From: JBBDIP01 sp040880305 | GTDB taxonomy: Bacteria; Bacillota; Sulfobacillia; Fermentithermobacillales; Fermentithermobacillaceae | Length of the DNA: 13,163 nt | Assembly (NCBI GenBank): GCA_040880305.1 | Contig: JBBDIP010000055.1 | Span: 1 to 13,163 of the forward strand | Direction: 5' to 3' | Part shown: positions 6,703 to 13,163 of the stretch, in pieces | Numbering within the stretch: position 1 is the stretch's first letter | Layout: every line of letters begins with the position of its first letter | The notes under the pieces: model-generated | The model's input: only the letters and a program-made list of their open reading frames with translations | Databases searched by the model: none | Told to the model about the DNA's origin: nothing | Program-made: the position numbers and the translations under genes

Positions 6703-7541
6703 TTCCCTCTGACCACAGCTCTGGCTGCGAGATTGAGGAGCCCGATTATCACAAAGAGCACTACCCCTGTTGCGAAGAGGGCCTGGCGGTGGAGCCCTGC
6801 GGCGTAGCCCATCTCCAGGGCGATGTTGGATGTCATGGTACGTACCGGGTCAAGTAGAGAGCCCGGCGCTACAGTGGCGTTCCCGGCCACCATGATCACC
6901 GCCATGGTCTCGCCCACCGCCCTGCCCATGGCCAAGATCCCCGCAGCGAGTATCCCTGACCTTGCGGCCGGGACGATCACCATCTTCACTGCCTGCCAGT
7001 TGGTGGCGCCGACCGCCAGCATCCCCTCGCGGTACGCCTGAGGGACCGCCCGGAGCGCGTCGTAGGAGACGCTGACCATCGTGGGCAGGACCATGATGCC
7101 TAGCACCAGGGACGAGGCGAGGACCGAGAACCCGGGTCCCCCCAGATGCGTCCTGATGAAGGGCACGAGGACAGTCAGCCCGATGAAACCGAAGACTACG
7201 GATGGGATTCCGGCCAGCAGTTCAACCGCGGGTTTTAGCACCTCGGCGACTCTTTTCGGGGCAAACTCCGCCAGGTACAGGGCGCACCCGAGTCCTAGAG
7301 GAACTCCAACTAGGAGGGCGCCTAAGGTCACCGCGAAGGTGCCCAGTATCATGGGGAGGATGCCGAACACGCCCTTCGACGGCAGCCAATCTGAGCCGGC
7401 AATGAACTCAACGACGCCCACTTTGGCGAGGGCCGGAGAACCCTCCTTGAAGATGAAGACGACTATTAGCGCAAGGACCGCGACCGATGTGAGTCCGATG
7501 GTGGTCAGCGCAATCTCGGATAGTCTCTCTTTCCTGTTCAC
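6699..7541 (-). CDS. pstC: Phosphate ABC transporter permease PstC
   Basis: This integral membrane subunit (280 residues) has a long first helix at about 10-31, then helices near 60-90, 107-130, 138-160, 198-225 and 255-275. The outward segment between helices 1 and 2 carries the PstC-typical DWLPSKGVFGILP. The coupling loop contains YDALRAVPQAYREGMLAVGA, followed by the MGRAVGETMAVIMVAGN motif. It partners PstA to form the translocation path. It starts with GTG at 7541, eight bases after GGAGG, 16 bp downstream of pstS, and its stop overlaps the pstA start. The PstS-PstC-PstA order gives extra confidence that this is PstC rather than another permease. Confidence 0.96.
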   Translation of the reverse strand: MNRKERLSEIALTTIGLTSVAVLALIVVFIFKEGSPALAKVGVVEFIAGSDWLPSKGVFGILPMILGTFAVTLGALLVGVPLGLGCALYLAEFAPKRVAEVLKPAVELLAGIPSVVFGFIGLTVLVPFIRTHLGGPGFSVLASSLVLGIMVLPTMVSVSYDALRAVPQAYREGMLAVGATNWQAVKMVIVPAARSGILAAGILAMGRAVGETMAVIMVAGNATVAPGSLLDPVRTMTSNIALEMGYAAGLHRQALFATGVVLFVIIGLLNLAARAVVRGK

Positions 7542-7557
7542 AGGTCTTCCCTCCGCC

Positions 7558-8391
7558 CTAATTGCCCACTACCAGGCCTTCCGCGGCCAGAACCTTCTGC
7601 CCGTCCGGGCTAAGGACATAGTCCACGAACTGCTTGACCTGCGGAGCCATCTCGCCTTTGGTTACGAAGAGGAACGGGCGTACAAGGGTGTAGGACTTCT
7701 CCTTTACGGTCTCGACCGACGGCCGGGTCCCGCCTATGGAGAGCGGCTTGACGTTGGAGTCGACCAGCCCCAGGGAGATATAGCCGATGGCCTTCTCGTC
7801 CTGAGCAACCGTTTCACGGACAGCGCCGTTTGAGTCCTGGACGACCGCCGTTTTCGCCACGACAGTCCCCTTCATCACCAGTTCCTCGAAAGCGCTCCTG
7901 GTGCCCGAGCCTTCTTCCCTGCTGATAACGCTGATGCGTCCTGCAGAACCGCCCAGTTGGCTCCAGTCGGTGATCTCGCCTGAGAAAACGCCCTTGAGAT
8001 CCTCGACGCTGATTCCGGAGATCGGGTTGGCGGGGTTCACTACGACTGCTATGGCGTCATGGGCGATAACGACGGCGGTGAGTTCATCCTCGCCTTCGCC
8101 GAGTTCCCTAGACATCGTCCCGACCTGGGCTGCGCCGCTAAGGGCGGCCCTGGCACCGGCGCTCGATCCTCCGCCCTGAACGTTGACGGCCGGACGGTCC
8201 GGATAAGCTTTCTGATATTCCTCGGCGAGCATCTCTGCGAAGGGTTGGACCGAGGTCGAACCGGCCAGAGTGATTGAGGATGCGGACCCTTTCGGACCGG
8301 CTGTGCAGCCGCTTAGAAAGACCAAGACAGCGAGCCCCAACACTGCCGGAAACGCCAGCCTGCCCAGAGTGCTTCCGCGTGGCTTACTCAC
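7558..8391 (-). CDS. pstS: Phosphate-binding lipoprotein PstS
   Basis: This is the extracytoplasmic receptor of the Pst importer (277 residues). It has an N-terminal signal with basic residues, a hydrophobic core (about 12-26) and a lipobox ending LSG-Cys29, so it should be a lipid-anchored lipoprotein. Phosphate-site motifs are visible: AGSTSVQPF at about 43-51, GGGSSAGARAAL starting near 73, and SREEGSGTRSAFEE in the middle. The length is that of the short Gram-positive-type PstS. The GTG start at 8391 has AGAGGTGG about ten bases upstream. It is the first gene of the operon and lies directly below a four-repeat PhoP box. Expression should rise sharply under phosphate starvation. Confidence 0.96.
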   Translation of the reverse strand: MSKPRGSTLGRLAFPAVLGLAVLVFLSGCTAGPKGSASSITLAGSTSVQPFAEMLAEEYQKAYPDRPAVNVQGGGSSAGARAALSGAAQVGTMSRELGEGEDELTAVVIAHDAIAVVVNPANPISGISVEDLKGVFSGEITDWSQLGGSAGRISVISREEGSGTRSAFEELVMKGTVVAKTAVVQDSNGAVRETVAQDEKAIGYISLGLVDSNVKPLSIGGTRPSVETVKEKSYTLVRPFLFVTKGEMAPQVKQFVDYVLSPDGQKVLAAEGLVVGN

Positions 8392-8423
8392 GTCTCATCG
8401 ACCACCTCTCATGTTTTACCTTG

Positions 8424-8429
8424 AGATTA
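8424..8429 (-). promoter_or_regulatory. Possible -10 element of the pstS promoter
   Basis: On the minus strand TAATCT lies nine bases downstream of the last PhoP hexamer and 33 bases upstream of the pstS GTG. No -35 match sits at 17-bp spacing, which fits an activator-dependent Pho promoter. The match to TATAAT is only partial, so the position is tentative. Confidence 0.3.
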
Positions 8430-8438
8430 GCGGTCGCC

Positions 8439-8477
8439 GGATAACGGACAGTGAAGGCAGTGTAACGGGAGTGTAAA
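8439..8477 (-). promoter_or_regulatory. PhoP box upstream of pstS (four 11-bp repeats)
   Basis: On the minus strand the hexamers TTTACA (8477-8472), GTTACA (8466-8461), TTCACT (8455-8450) and TTATCC (8444-8439) begin at exactly 11-bp intervals. The first two are close to the TT[A/T/C]A[C/T]A PhoP consensus known from Bacillus; the last two are weaker. Helically phased direct repeats upstream of a phosphate operon that ends in phoPR make PhoP the obvious ligand. The site also lies about 23 bp upstream of the suggested arsC promoter on the other strand. Confidence 0.75.
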
Positions 8478-8500
8478 ATCTCGTACTTACAGGCCTAGAA

Positions 8501-8528
8501 TTGTGTCGGTTGTGAATTTCGGTGATAT
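8501..8528 (+). promoter_or_regulatory. Tentative arsC promoter
   Basis: TTGTGT (8501-8506) and TGATAT (8523-8528) are separated by 16 bases and lie upstream of the arsC ribosome-binding site GAGGGGG (8549-8555, seven bases before the TTG start). The -10 falls within the palindrome TGATATCA (8523-8530). Matches to the consensus are moderate, so this is a weak call. Confidence 0.3.
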
Positions 8529-8562
8529 CATCCACACAAAATCCAGGTGAGGGGGTTCATCG

Positions 8563-8973
8563 TTGAGACCTACTAGAGTGATGTTCGTGTGCACCGGCAA
8601 TTCGGCGCGAAGCCAAATGGCGGAGGGACTGGCCAGGCAGATGGCGGGCCCGCTTTGGGAAGTCTACAGCGCGGGGATCGAGCCTAAGGGGGTAAACCCG
8701 CATGCCGTCCTGGCAATGCGAGAGTCGGAGATAGACATCTCAGCCCAAACGTCCAAAGTCATTGACCCTGATTTGCTTGCCGGCATGGATCTCATCGTGA
8801 CCCTGTGCGGGGACGCCAGAGACCGCTGTCCGGTGATTCCTCCGTCAGTCACGCACCTGCACTGGCCGCTTCCGGACCCGGCTACGGCAGAGGGGTCGGA
8901 GGATGAGGTCACGCAGGCATTCCGGGAGGTCCGCGATGAAATCGCGAAGCGGATCAAGAGCCTCTTGGCGTGA
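8563..8973 (+). CDS. arsC: Thioredoxin-coupled arsenate reductase ArsC (low-molecular-weight phosphatase fold)
   Basis: This 136-residue cytoplasmic enzyme reduces arsenate to arsenite using an intramolecular disulfide cascade recycled by thioredoxin. All redox residues known from Staphylococcus pI258/Bacillus ArsC are present at identical numbers: Cys10 in the P-loop CTGNSAR (10-16, CX5R), Cys82 and Cys89. The general acid Asp105 lies in WPLPDP. Presence of Cys82/Cys89 argues for arsenate reductase rather than a tyrosine phosphatase of the same fold. It starts with TTG at 8563, seven bases after GAGGGGG. It is the only plus-strand gene here, divergent from pstS and convergent with trkA (21-bp gap). 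No arsR, arsB or acr3 is in the window. Arsenate enters cells through phosphate transporters, so its position beside pst suggests it cleans up the arsenate taken in by Pst. Confidence 0.93.
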   Translation: MRPTRVMFVCTGNSARSQMAEGLARQMAGPLWEVYSAGIEPKGVNPHAVLAMRESEIDISAQTSKVIDPDLLAGMDLIVTLCGDARDRCPVIPPSVTHLHWPLPDPATAEGSEDEVTQAFREVRDEIAKRIKSLLA

Positions 8974-8994
8974 TCGCCGCGTCCCGCAAACGTC

Positions 8995-9654
8995 CTACCG
9001 GATAAGGTCGTGAAAAGCCTCCTCGCTCCCCGTAGAGTTCAGAGCCAGGAGCTTGTCGCCGGCTGCGATTCTGGTCTGGCCCCTGGGTATCATCGTCTCG
9101 CTGCCCCGTAAAACTGCCGCGATGACGATCTCGTGGGGGATCCTGGCCTCTGCCAGGGTTTTCCCGTCCAGTGCGGACCCCTCGTGGACTTCCCCCTCGA
9201 CAAGGGACAGCTGCCCCCTTCGCAGTTTCAGGAGAGTGACCACGTCGGCGAACCCTGTCTCCTCTATCACCAGTCTGGCGATGATGTCTGAGTAGGAGAT
9301 ACCCGTATCACAGCCGTACTCCGGCGTGAACAGGTGCTCGTTCCGCGGGTCGTTGACCCTGGCGATGGTCCGCTTGATGCCGAAGACGTTCCTGGCGAGG
9401 AAGCAGGAAAGCATGTTGGCCTCGTCGGATCCTGTGGCGGCCACGAAAACGTCGGCACCGGCGGCACCGGCCATTCCCAGCACGCCGGGGTCGGTCGCGT
9501 CACCGTGGAAGACCGACACTTGCGGGGCAAGTCCCGAGACGTTCTGGACGTGCTCGGACCGTATCTCCACCACGCTCACGGTGTGCCCGGCGTCCCGGAA
9601 GAGCCTGGCTAGCTGCCTGCCTACTTTTCCTCCGCCCGCAACCAGTACCTTCAT
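8995..9654 (-). CDS. trkA: TrkA-type RCK/KTN potassium-uptake regulatory protein, second copy
   Basis: This 219-residue cytoplasmic protein has one TrkA-N (RCK) Rossmann domain (about 1-135) and one TrkA-C domain (about 140-219). The nucleotide-binding loop is GGGKVG (7-12), with Glu30 at the end of strand 2 as expected for NAD(H)/ATP-type ligands. AATGSDEANML is the typical RCK motif. These subunits gate TrkH/KtrB potassium channels. Its ATG at 9654 lies 4 bp after the stop of the upstream paralogue, with GGGGG nine bases upstream. It ends 21 bp from the convergent arsC stop. Two single-RCK genes in tandem are equivalent to the two-RCK E. coli TrkA. No membrane subunit is seen here. Confidence 0.9.
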   Translation of the reverse strand: MKVLVAGGGKVGRQLARLFRDAGHTVSVVEIRSEHVQNVSGLAPQVSVFHGDATDPGVLGMAGAAGADVFVAATGSDEANMLSCFLARNVFGIKRTIARVNDPRNEHLFTPEYGCDTGISYSDIIARLVIEETGFADVVTLLKLRRGQLSLVEGEVHEGSALDGKTLAEARIPHEIVIAAVLRGSETMIPRGQTRIAAGDKLLALNSTGSEEAFHDLIR

Positions 9655-9658
9655 GCGT

Positions 9659-10315
9659 CTACACCCCCAGTCCTCTGACCATGCGGTCGAACGTCCCCCT
9701 CGCGGGTTCCGGTACCCGCACGTAAAGAATGTCTCCCGGCTCCAGGCCGAAGCCGGGCGGCGGGACCAGGGCCACGCCGTTCCTGACCAGGGCGACCGCG
9801 ATGATGTCAGGAGGCGATGTCACTTCGCTGAGGACCAAGCCGGGCCTGGATTCACCCACAGCCAGGGCTACTACCTGTACCTCGCCGTGGCCGAAGGTCG
9901 CAGCGACGTCTCGCGCCGGATTGGTCAGGATGTCTCCTATCACGCGGAAGCCCCAGGCAGGAGGGCATACCACGTGGATGCCCGCGGCCCGGTAGCCCAC
10001 CATCTTGCCGGGCTCGAATACCCTGGCGATGACTTTGGGCACCCGGAATCGCTTCCTGGCCAACATCGCCACGGCCAGGTTGGTCTCGTCGCTCCCGGTG
10101 ACCGCTGCCAGCCCGTCCGCGGCGTCAATGCCGGCCTCCGCCAAGATGCCCAGGTCGATGGCGACCCCAGAGATGAACTTGCCCCCGAAACTCGACCCTA
10201 ATCGCGCCCTGGCTGAAGGGTCGCTGTCTATCACCGATACCAGATGCCCGCCCCTGGCCAGGGCAAGCGCCAGATGCGACCCCATGGAGCCGCAGCCCAC
10301 TACCACCAGCTTCAT
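9659..10315 (-). CDS. trkA: TrkA-type RCK/KTN potassium-uptake regulatory protein, first copy
   Basis: This 218-residue paralogue of the following gene has the same layout: a TrkA-N Rossmann domain with GCGSMG (7-12) and Asp30 after strand 2, the TGSDETNLAVAMLAR motif, then a TrkA-C domain with the EPGDILYV stretch. It has diverged well away from its neighbour, so the two probably form a hetero-oligomeric ring rather than being a recent duplication. The ATG at 10315 has GGAGG seven bases upstream and lies 13 bp after the ATPase stop. Adjacent unlinked trkA pairs are known from actinobacteria (ceoB/ceoC). The target channel is not encoded in this window. Confidence 0.9.
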   Translation of the reverse strand: MKLVVVGCGSMGSHLALALARGGHLVSVIDSDPSARARLGSSFGGKFISGVAIDLGILAEAGIDAADGLAAVTGSDETNLAVAMLARKRFRVPKVIARVFEPGKMVGYRAAGIHVVCPPAWGFRVIGDILTNPARDVAATFGHGEVQVVALAVGESRPGLVLSEVTSPPDIIAVALVRNGVALVPPPGFGLEPGDILYVRVPEPARGTFDRMVRGLGV

Positions 10316-10328
10316 GCTCCCACCTCCG

Positions 10329-12977
10329 TCACTTGCGCGACATCTTTCTTCGGACTAACCATTTGCGGACCTCCTCGGCTACCAGCAGCAGCGGCGAGAT
10401 CGCCCACAGGAACCCCCAGTCCGCCAGGGTAAGGGGCGCAGTCCCAAAGACTCCCTGAAACACAGGGACGTTGAGCAGCACCATCGTGAGGCCCAGTTCC
10501 CACAGTATTCCCAACCACACCCACCGGTTTCTGAACAGTCCCACCCGGAAGACCGACTCCACGTCGGTCCGGGCGGCGAAAACGTTGAACACCTGGCAGA
10601 CGACGATAGCGGTGAACACCATGCTGGTCGACTGCCGGTAGACCAGGCTGTTCGGATCGAGGCTCTGACCCCATACCCACCCGTGCCTGCCTAGGAACCA
10701 GAAGAAGGCCGTCATTCCGATGGCCGCCTCCATGAGCCCCAGGAATCCGTAGGCGCGGGCCAACAGGTGCGCGTCGAGCAGGCTTTCCTTCTTGGATCTC
10801 GGAGGATTCTGCATGACGCCGGGCTCAGGCGGCTCCAGCCCCAGGGCCAGCGCGGGAAGCAGGTCCGTCCCCAGATCGACCGCCAATATCTGCATGACGG
10901 TCAGGGGGAGCGGCACGCCCAAGAGGACGTAGGCCAGGTAGGGCACGAGTTCAGGGACGTTGCTGGCGAGGATGTAGGTCACGAACTTGCGGATATTGGC
11001 GTAGACCGTGCGGCCCTCCTCCACCGCGCTGACGATGCTGGCGAAGTTGTCGTCGGTGAGCACCATGTCGGCAGCCTCTTTGGCAACGTCGGTGCCCTCC
11101 CTGCCCATCGCCACCCCGATGTCGGCAGCCTTCAAGGCGGGGGCGTCGTTCACCCCGTCACCGGTGACAGCAACTATGTCGCCGTTGCGCTGGAGGGCTC
11201 GCGCTATCTTCATCTTGTCTTCGGGCGAGACTCTAGCGAACAGGACGTCCTGCTCCTCGCGCAGTTCGTTGGACAACCCCTCCTCATCGAGTTTGCTAAG
11301 ATCGGTCCCGGTGATGATCCTGGGTCGTCCCCTCCCTACCATCCCTACGCGTCTAGCGATGGATTCTGCGGTGAGGCCGTAGTCTCCCGTAACCATGATC
11401 ACCCTTATGCCTGCTGTGTGGGCCTTATCGACCGCCGCGGCCACCTCGGGACGGGGTGGGTCGAACATGCCCACAAGCCCCACAAACGCCATGTCTCGCT
11501 CTACCTCGTCGTGCTCTCTAGCCACCGGAGAGTCCAGCTGGCGACGGGCGAACGCCAGCACCCGGAGGCCCGACTTGGCCATCTCGTCGTTGGCCGAAAG
11601 AACCTTCTTGCGTTCCGCGTCGTCCAGGTCGCTGCAGCGCGGGATGACCTCGCCGGGAGCGCCCTTGCACAGCGCCCATGCCGTCCCCCCGATCCTGTGG
11701 ACGCCGGTCATCCTCTTGCGGCGCGAGTCGAAGGGGATCTCGTAGATGCGTGGGTAGCGGCGGTAAAGCGCCGCGAGGTCGGCTCCAAAGTCCCGCGCCG
11801 CGAAAAGCAGCGCCGCCTCGGTGGGGTCCCCCACAAAGCCATCGTCGGTGATGCGGGCGTTGTTTGCCAGAACCATCCCCTGGACTAGCAGGTCGAGAGA
11901 GGGCCCACGCTTGATCTCCGGAGCTCTGGCGAGGTCGACCGCCGAGCCGTCCAGGTACATCCTGGTGACGGTCATCCTGTTCTGTGTGAGGGTACCGGTC
12001 TTGTCGGTGAGGATAACGGTAGTTGAACCGAGCGTCTCTACAGCCGTAAGTTTCTTGACCAGCGCGTTTCTGCGCGCCATCCGCTGCATCCCCATGGCCA
12101 GAGCAAGGGTCACGGTCGGGAGTAGGCCTTCAGGGACGTTGGCCACTATGACGCCTATGGCGAACAGGAAGTTCTCGAGGAGGGGGCGGCCGATCAGGAG
12201 GCCGAGGGCGAAGAAGATGCCGCCAAACGCCGTGGCCAACACTGCCAGGATCTTAGTTACCCTCGCTATTTGCTTCTGAAGAGGGCTCAGGTGCTCCGTT
12301 ACCTCCTGCGTGAGTCGAGCCACCTTGCCGAACTCGGTCTTCCCGCCTGTGCGGATCACGATGGCTTGGCAGGTCCCGTTGGCCACCGACGTCCCCATGA
12401 AGATGAGGTCCTGCATGTCGGCGATTGGGACGCCTTCAACATCCACCGGCCCGGCGTTGCGGCCGACAGGTTCGGACTCTCCCGTGAGCGACGAGTTGTT
12501 GACAAGCAGGCTGGCGCTCTCCAACACGCGCGCGTCCGCCGGGACCGCATCGCCGCTCTCCAGCACCACAAGGTCTCCCGGCACCAGTTCATCGACGTTC
12601 AGCCGGACTCGCTGCCCGTCACGCACCGCAGTGGTTATCCTGGGCAAGAGGTTTTTGAGCGCGTGGCTGGCCCGTTCTGCCTTGTACTCCTGGATGAAAC
12701 TGAAGAACGCGTTGATGAGGATGACGGCGAAAACCGCGTAAGCCAGCTGGGGCATCCCACCGACGAACGCCAGCACCCCGGCAATCCAGAGCAGTATAGC
12801 CAGCAGGTTGGTGAGGTGCGGGAGCAGGCGCTTGTACAGCGGGGTCGGATGACCCTCGCTTATGACGTTGGGGCCATACTCCCGGAGCCGCCTGGCCGCT
12901 TCCTCGCTGGCCAGGCCGTTAGGAGTGGACCCCAGTTCTTTGATGACTTCGGGCGCTTCAAGGAAAGCCTCTCGCAT
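10329..12977 (-). CDS. P2-type cation-transporting ATPase with Na,K-ATPase-like ion site
   Basis: This full-length 882-residue P-type ATPase pumps cations across the membrane. It has an N-terminal actuator segment and TGES (165-168), phosphorylated Asp325 in DKTGTLT, the nucleotide-site Lys438 in KGAPGE, MVTGD (528-532), TGDGVNDAP (605-613), and C-terminal helices typical of the P2 subfamily. M4 reads VANVPEGLLPT (Glu283), M5 ASNVPE (Ser672, Asn673, Glu676), M6 DLGTD (Asp701, Asp705). These match the Na,K-ATPase residues Glu327, Ser775, Asn776, Glu779, Asp804 and Asp808. NNSSLTGESEP also resembles Na,K-ATPase more than SERCA. In M8, Gln795 is present but the Asp926 equivalent is Asn798. The substrate could be Na+, K+ or Ca2+; the TrkA neighbours favour monovalent ions. 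The start fits family alignment, but no clear Shine-Dalgarno precedes it. It lies 38 bp after leuS. Confidence 0.93.
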   Translation of the reverse strand: MREAFLEAPEVIKELGSTPNGLASEEAARRLREYGPNVISEGHPTPLYKRLLPHLTNLLAILLWIAGVLAFVGGMPQLAYAVFAVILINAFFSFIQEYKAERASHALKNLLPRITTAVRDGQRVRLNVDELVPGDLVVLESGDAVPADARVLESASLLVNNSSLTGESEPVGRNAGPVDVEGVPIADMQDLIFMGTSVANGTCQAIVIRTGGKTEFGKVARLTQEVTEHLSPLQKQIARVTKILAVLATAFGGIFFALGLLIGRPLLENFLFAIGVIVANVPEGLLPTVTLALAMGMQRMARRNALVKKLTAVETLGSTTVILTDKTGTLTQNRMTVTRMYLDGSAVDLARAPEIKRGPSLDLLVQGMVLANNARITDDGFVGDPTEAALLFAARDFGADLAALYRRYPRIYEIPFDSRRKRMTGVHRIGGTAWALCKGAPGEVIPRCSDLDDAERKKVLSANDEMAKSGLRVLAFARRQLDSPVAREHDEVERDMAFVGLVGMFDPPRPEVAAAVDKAHTAGIRVIMVTGDYGLTAESIARRVGMVGRGRPRIITGTDLSKLDEEGLSNELREEQDVLFARVSPEDKMKIARALQRNGDIVAVTGDGVNDAPALKAADIGVAMGREGTDVAKEAADMVLTDDNFASIVSAVEEGRTVYANIRKFVTYILASNVPELVPYLAYVLLGVPLPLTVMQILAVDLGTDLLPALALGLEPPEPGVMQNPPRSKKESLLDAHLLARAYGFLGLMEAAIGMTAFFWFLGRHGWVWGQSLDPNSLVYRQSTSMVFTAIVVCQVFNVFAARTDVESVFRVGLFRNRWVWLGILWELGLTMVLLNVPVFQGVFGTAPLTLADWGFLWAISPLLLVAEEVRKWLVRRKMSRK

Positions 12978-13015
12978 GAGGCTAGTGTTTGCTGGAGCGC
13001 AGGGACTCTAGACCG

Positions 13016-13163
13016 TCACTTCACCGCGATGCTGTAGATCCTCCCGGGGATGTAGACCTCTTTGGCGATCTGCTTTCCCTCAAGAAACCTCTGGACCGCG
13101 GGCTCGCCCATCACGGCGTCCCTCACCTCGTCCTGAGGGGCCTCGCGGGGCACGGTCACCAAC
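13016..13163 (-). CDS. leuS: Leucyl-tRNA synthetase, C-terminal end only
   Basis: Only the last 48 codons and the TGA stop are in the window; the rest lies off the right edge. The visible peptide contains VQRFLEGKQIAKEVYIPGRIYSIAVK at its end (about 26 residues, here split as VQRFLEGKQIAKEV and YIPGRIYSIAVK). This matches the conserved C-terminal tail of bacterial LeuRS (V-x-x-aLEGK-x-v-k-k-v-i-vPG-r-l-vNivVk pattern), the domain that contacts tRNA-Leu. The call rests on this tail alone. It precedes the P-type ATPase in the same direction, so read-through is possible. Confidence 0.82.
   Translation of the reverse strand, partial: LVTVPREAPQDEVRDAVMGEPAVQRFLEGKQIAKEVYIPGRIYSIAVK

Noticed and set aside
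7081..7833. Plus-strand open frame of 250 codons across the pstC-pstS junction
   Set aside because: It is a shadow of two well-supported genes and has no recognisable domain.
8384..8398. Five-codon minus-strand frame (ATG to TAA) overlapping the pstS start
   Set aside because: It could be an upstream regulatory mini-frame, but its length is well within chance and it lacks its own well-spaced ribosome-binding site.
8969..8980. Small hairpin GGCG-TGAT-CGCC at the arsC end as a terminator
   Set aside because: The stem is only 4 bp, with no T-run on either strand, so it is not a convincing intrinsic terminator between the convergent genes.
10767..11888. Plus-strand open frame of 373 codons opposite the P-type ATPase
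   Set aside because: The opposite strand is a full-length P2 ATPase with all motifs. The frame contains no family signature.
1..13163. tRNA/rRNA genes, insertion sequences, CRISPR arrays, prophage or att sites
   Set aside because: No array of spaced repeats, transposase-like frame, terminal inverted repeats or RNA-gene signature was seen. The region is almost fully occupied by conserved protein genes.

Overview
The window looks like a piece of chromosome from an anaerobic, fairly GC-rich member of the Bacillota (Firmicutes). This is inference. It rests on strong purine-rich Shine-Dalgarno sequences (GGAGG, GAGGGGG), frequent GTG and TTG starts, 11-bp-spaced TTAACA-type boxes of the Bacillus PhoP kind, a thioredoxin-type arsenate reductase, and a glycyl-radical-enzyme activase, which implies anaerobic metabolism. 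Coding density is very high. No stretch longer than about 170 bp lacks a gene, and I see no tRNA, rRNA, insertion sequence or CRISPR array.

Right edge, read on the minus strand: the last 48 codons of leuS, then a three-gene ion-homeostasis group. This group is a P2-type cation ATPase with Na,K-ATPase-like ion-binding residues, followed by two single TrkA/RCK potassium-regulatory proteins. No TrkH or KtrB pore subunit is visible.

Centre: a lone plus-strand arsC (8563-8973) diverges from a complete phosphate operon on the minus strand: pstS-pstC-pstA-pstB1-pstB2-phoU-phoP-phoR (8391 to 1395). Genes in it overlap or are closely spaced. The 171-bp region between arsC and pstS holds four hexamers at exact 11-bp intervals, a textbook-looking PhoP box. 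PhoP and PhoR, encoded at the end of the operon, would therefore drive their own expression together with high-affinity phosphate uptake. PhoU and the transporter would provide the signal that restrains the kinase.

Left edge: after phoR come a stand-alone MacB/LolD-type ABC ATPase and a truncated glycyl-radical-enzyme activase, probably co-transcribed. A second 11-bp-spaced TTAACA/GTAACA array sits in front of the ATPase, so this pair may also belong to the Pho regulon.

The most interesting signal is in the two PstB proteins. PstB1 has lost the Q-loop glutamine and PstB2 has a degenerate signature motif (LSLGN). In a PstB1-PstB2 heterodimer both defects would fall in the same composite ATP site, leaving the other site canonical. 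That would make this an asymmetric, one-active-site phosphate importer.
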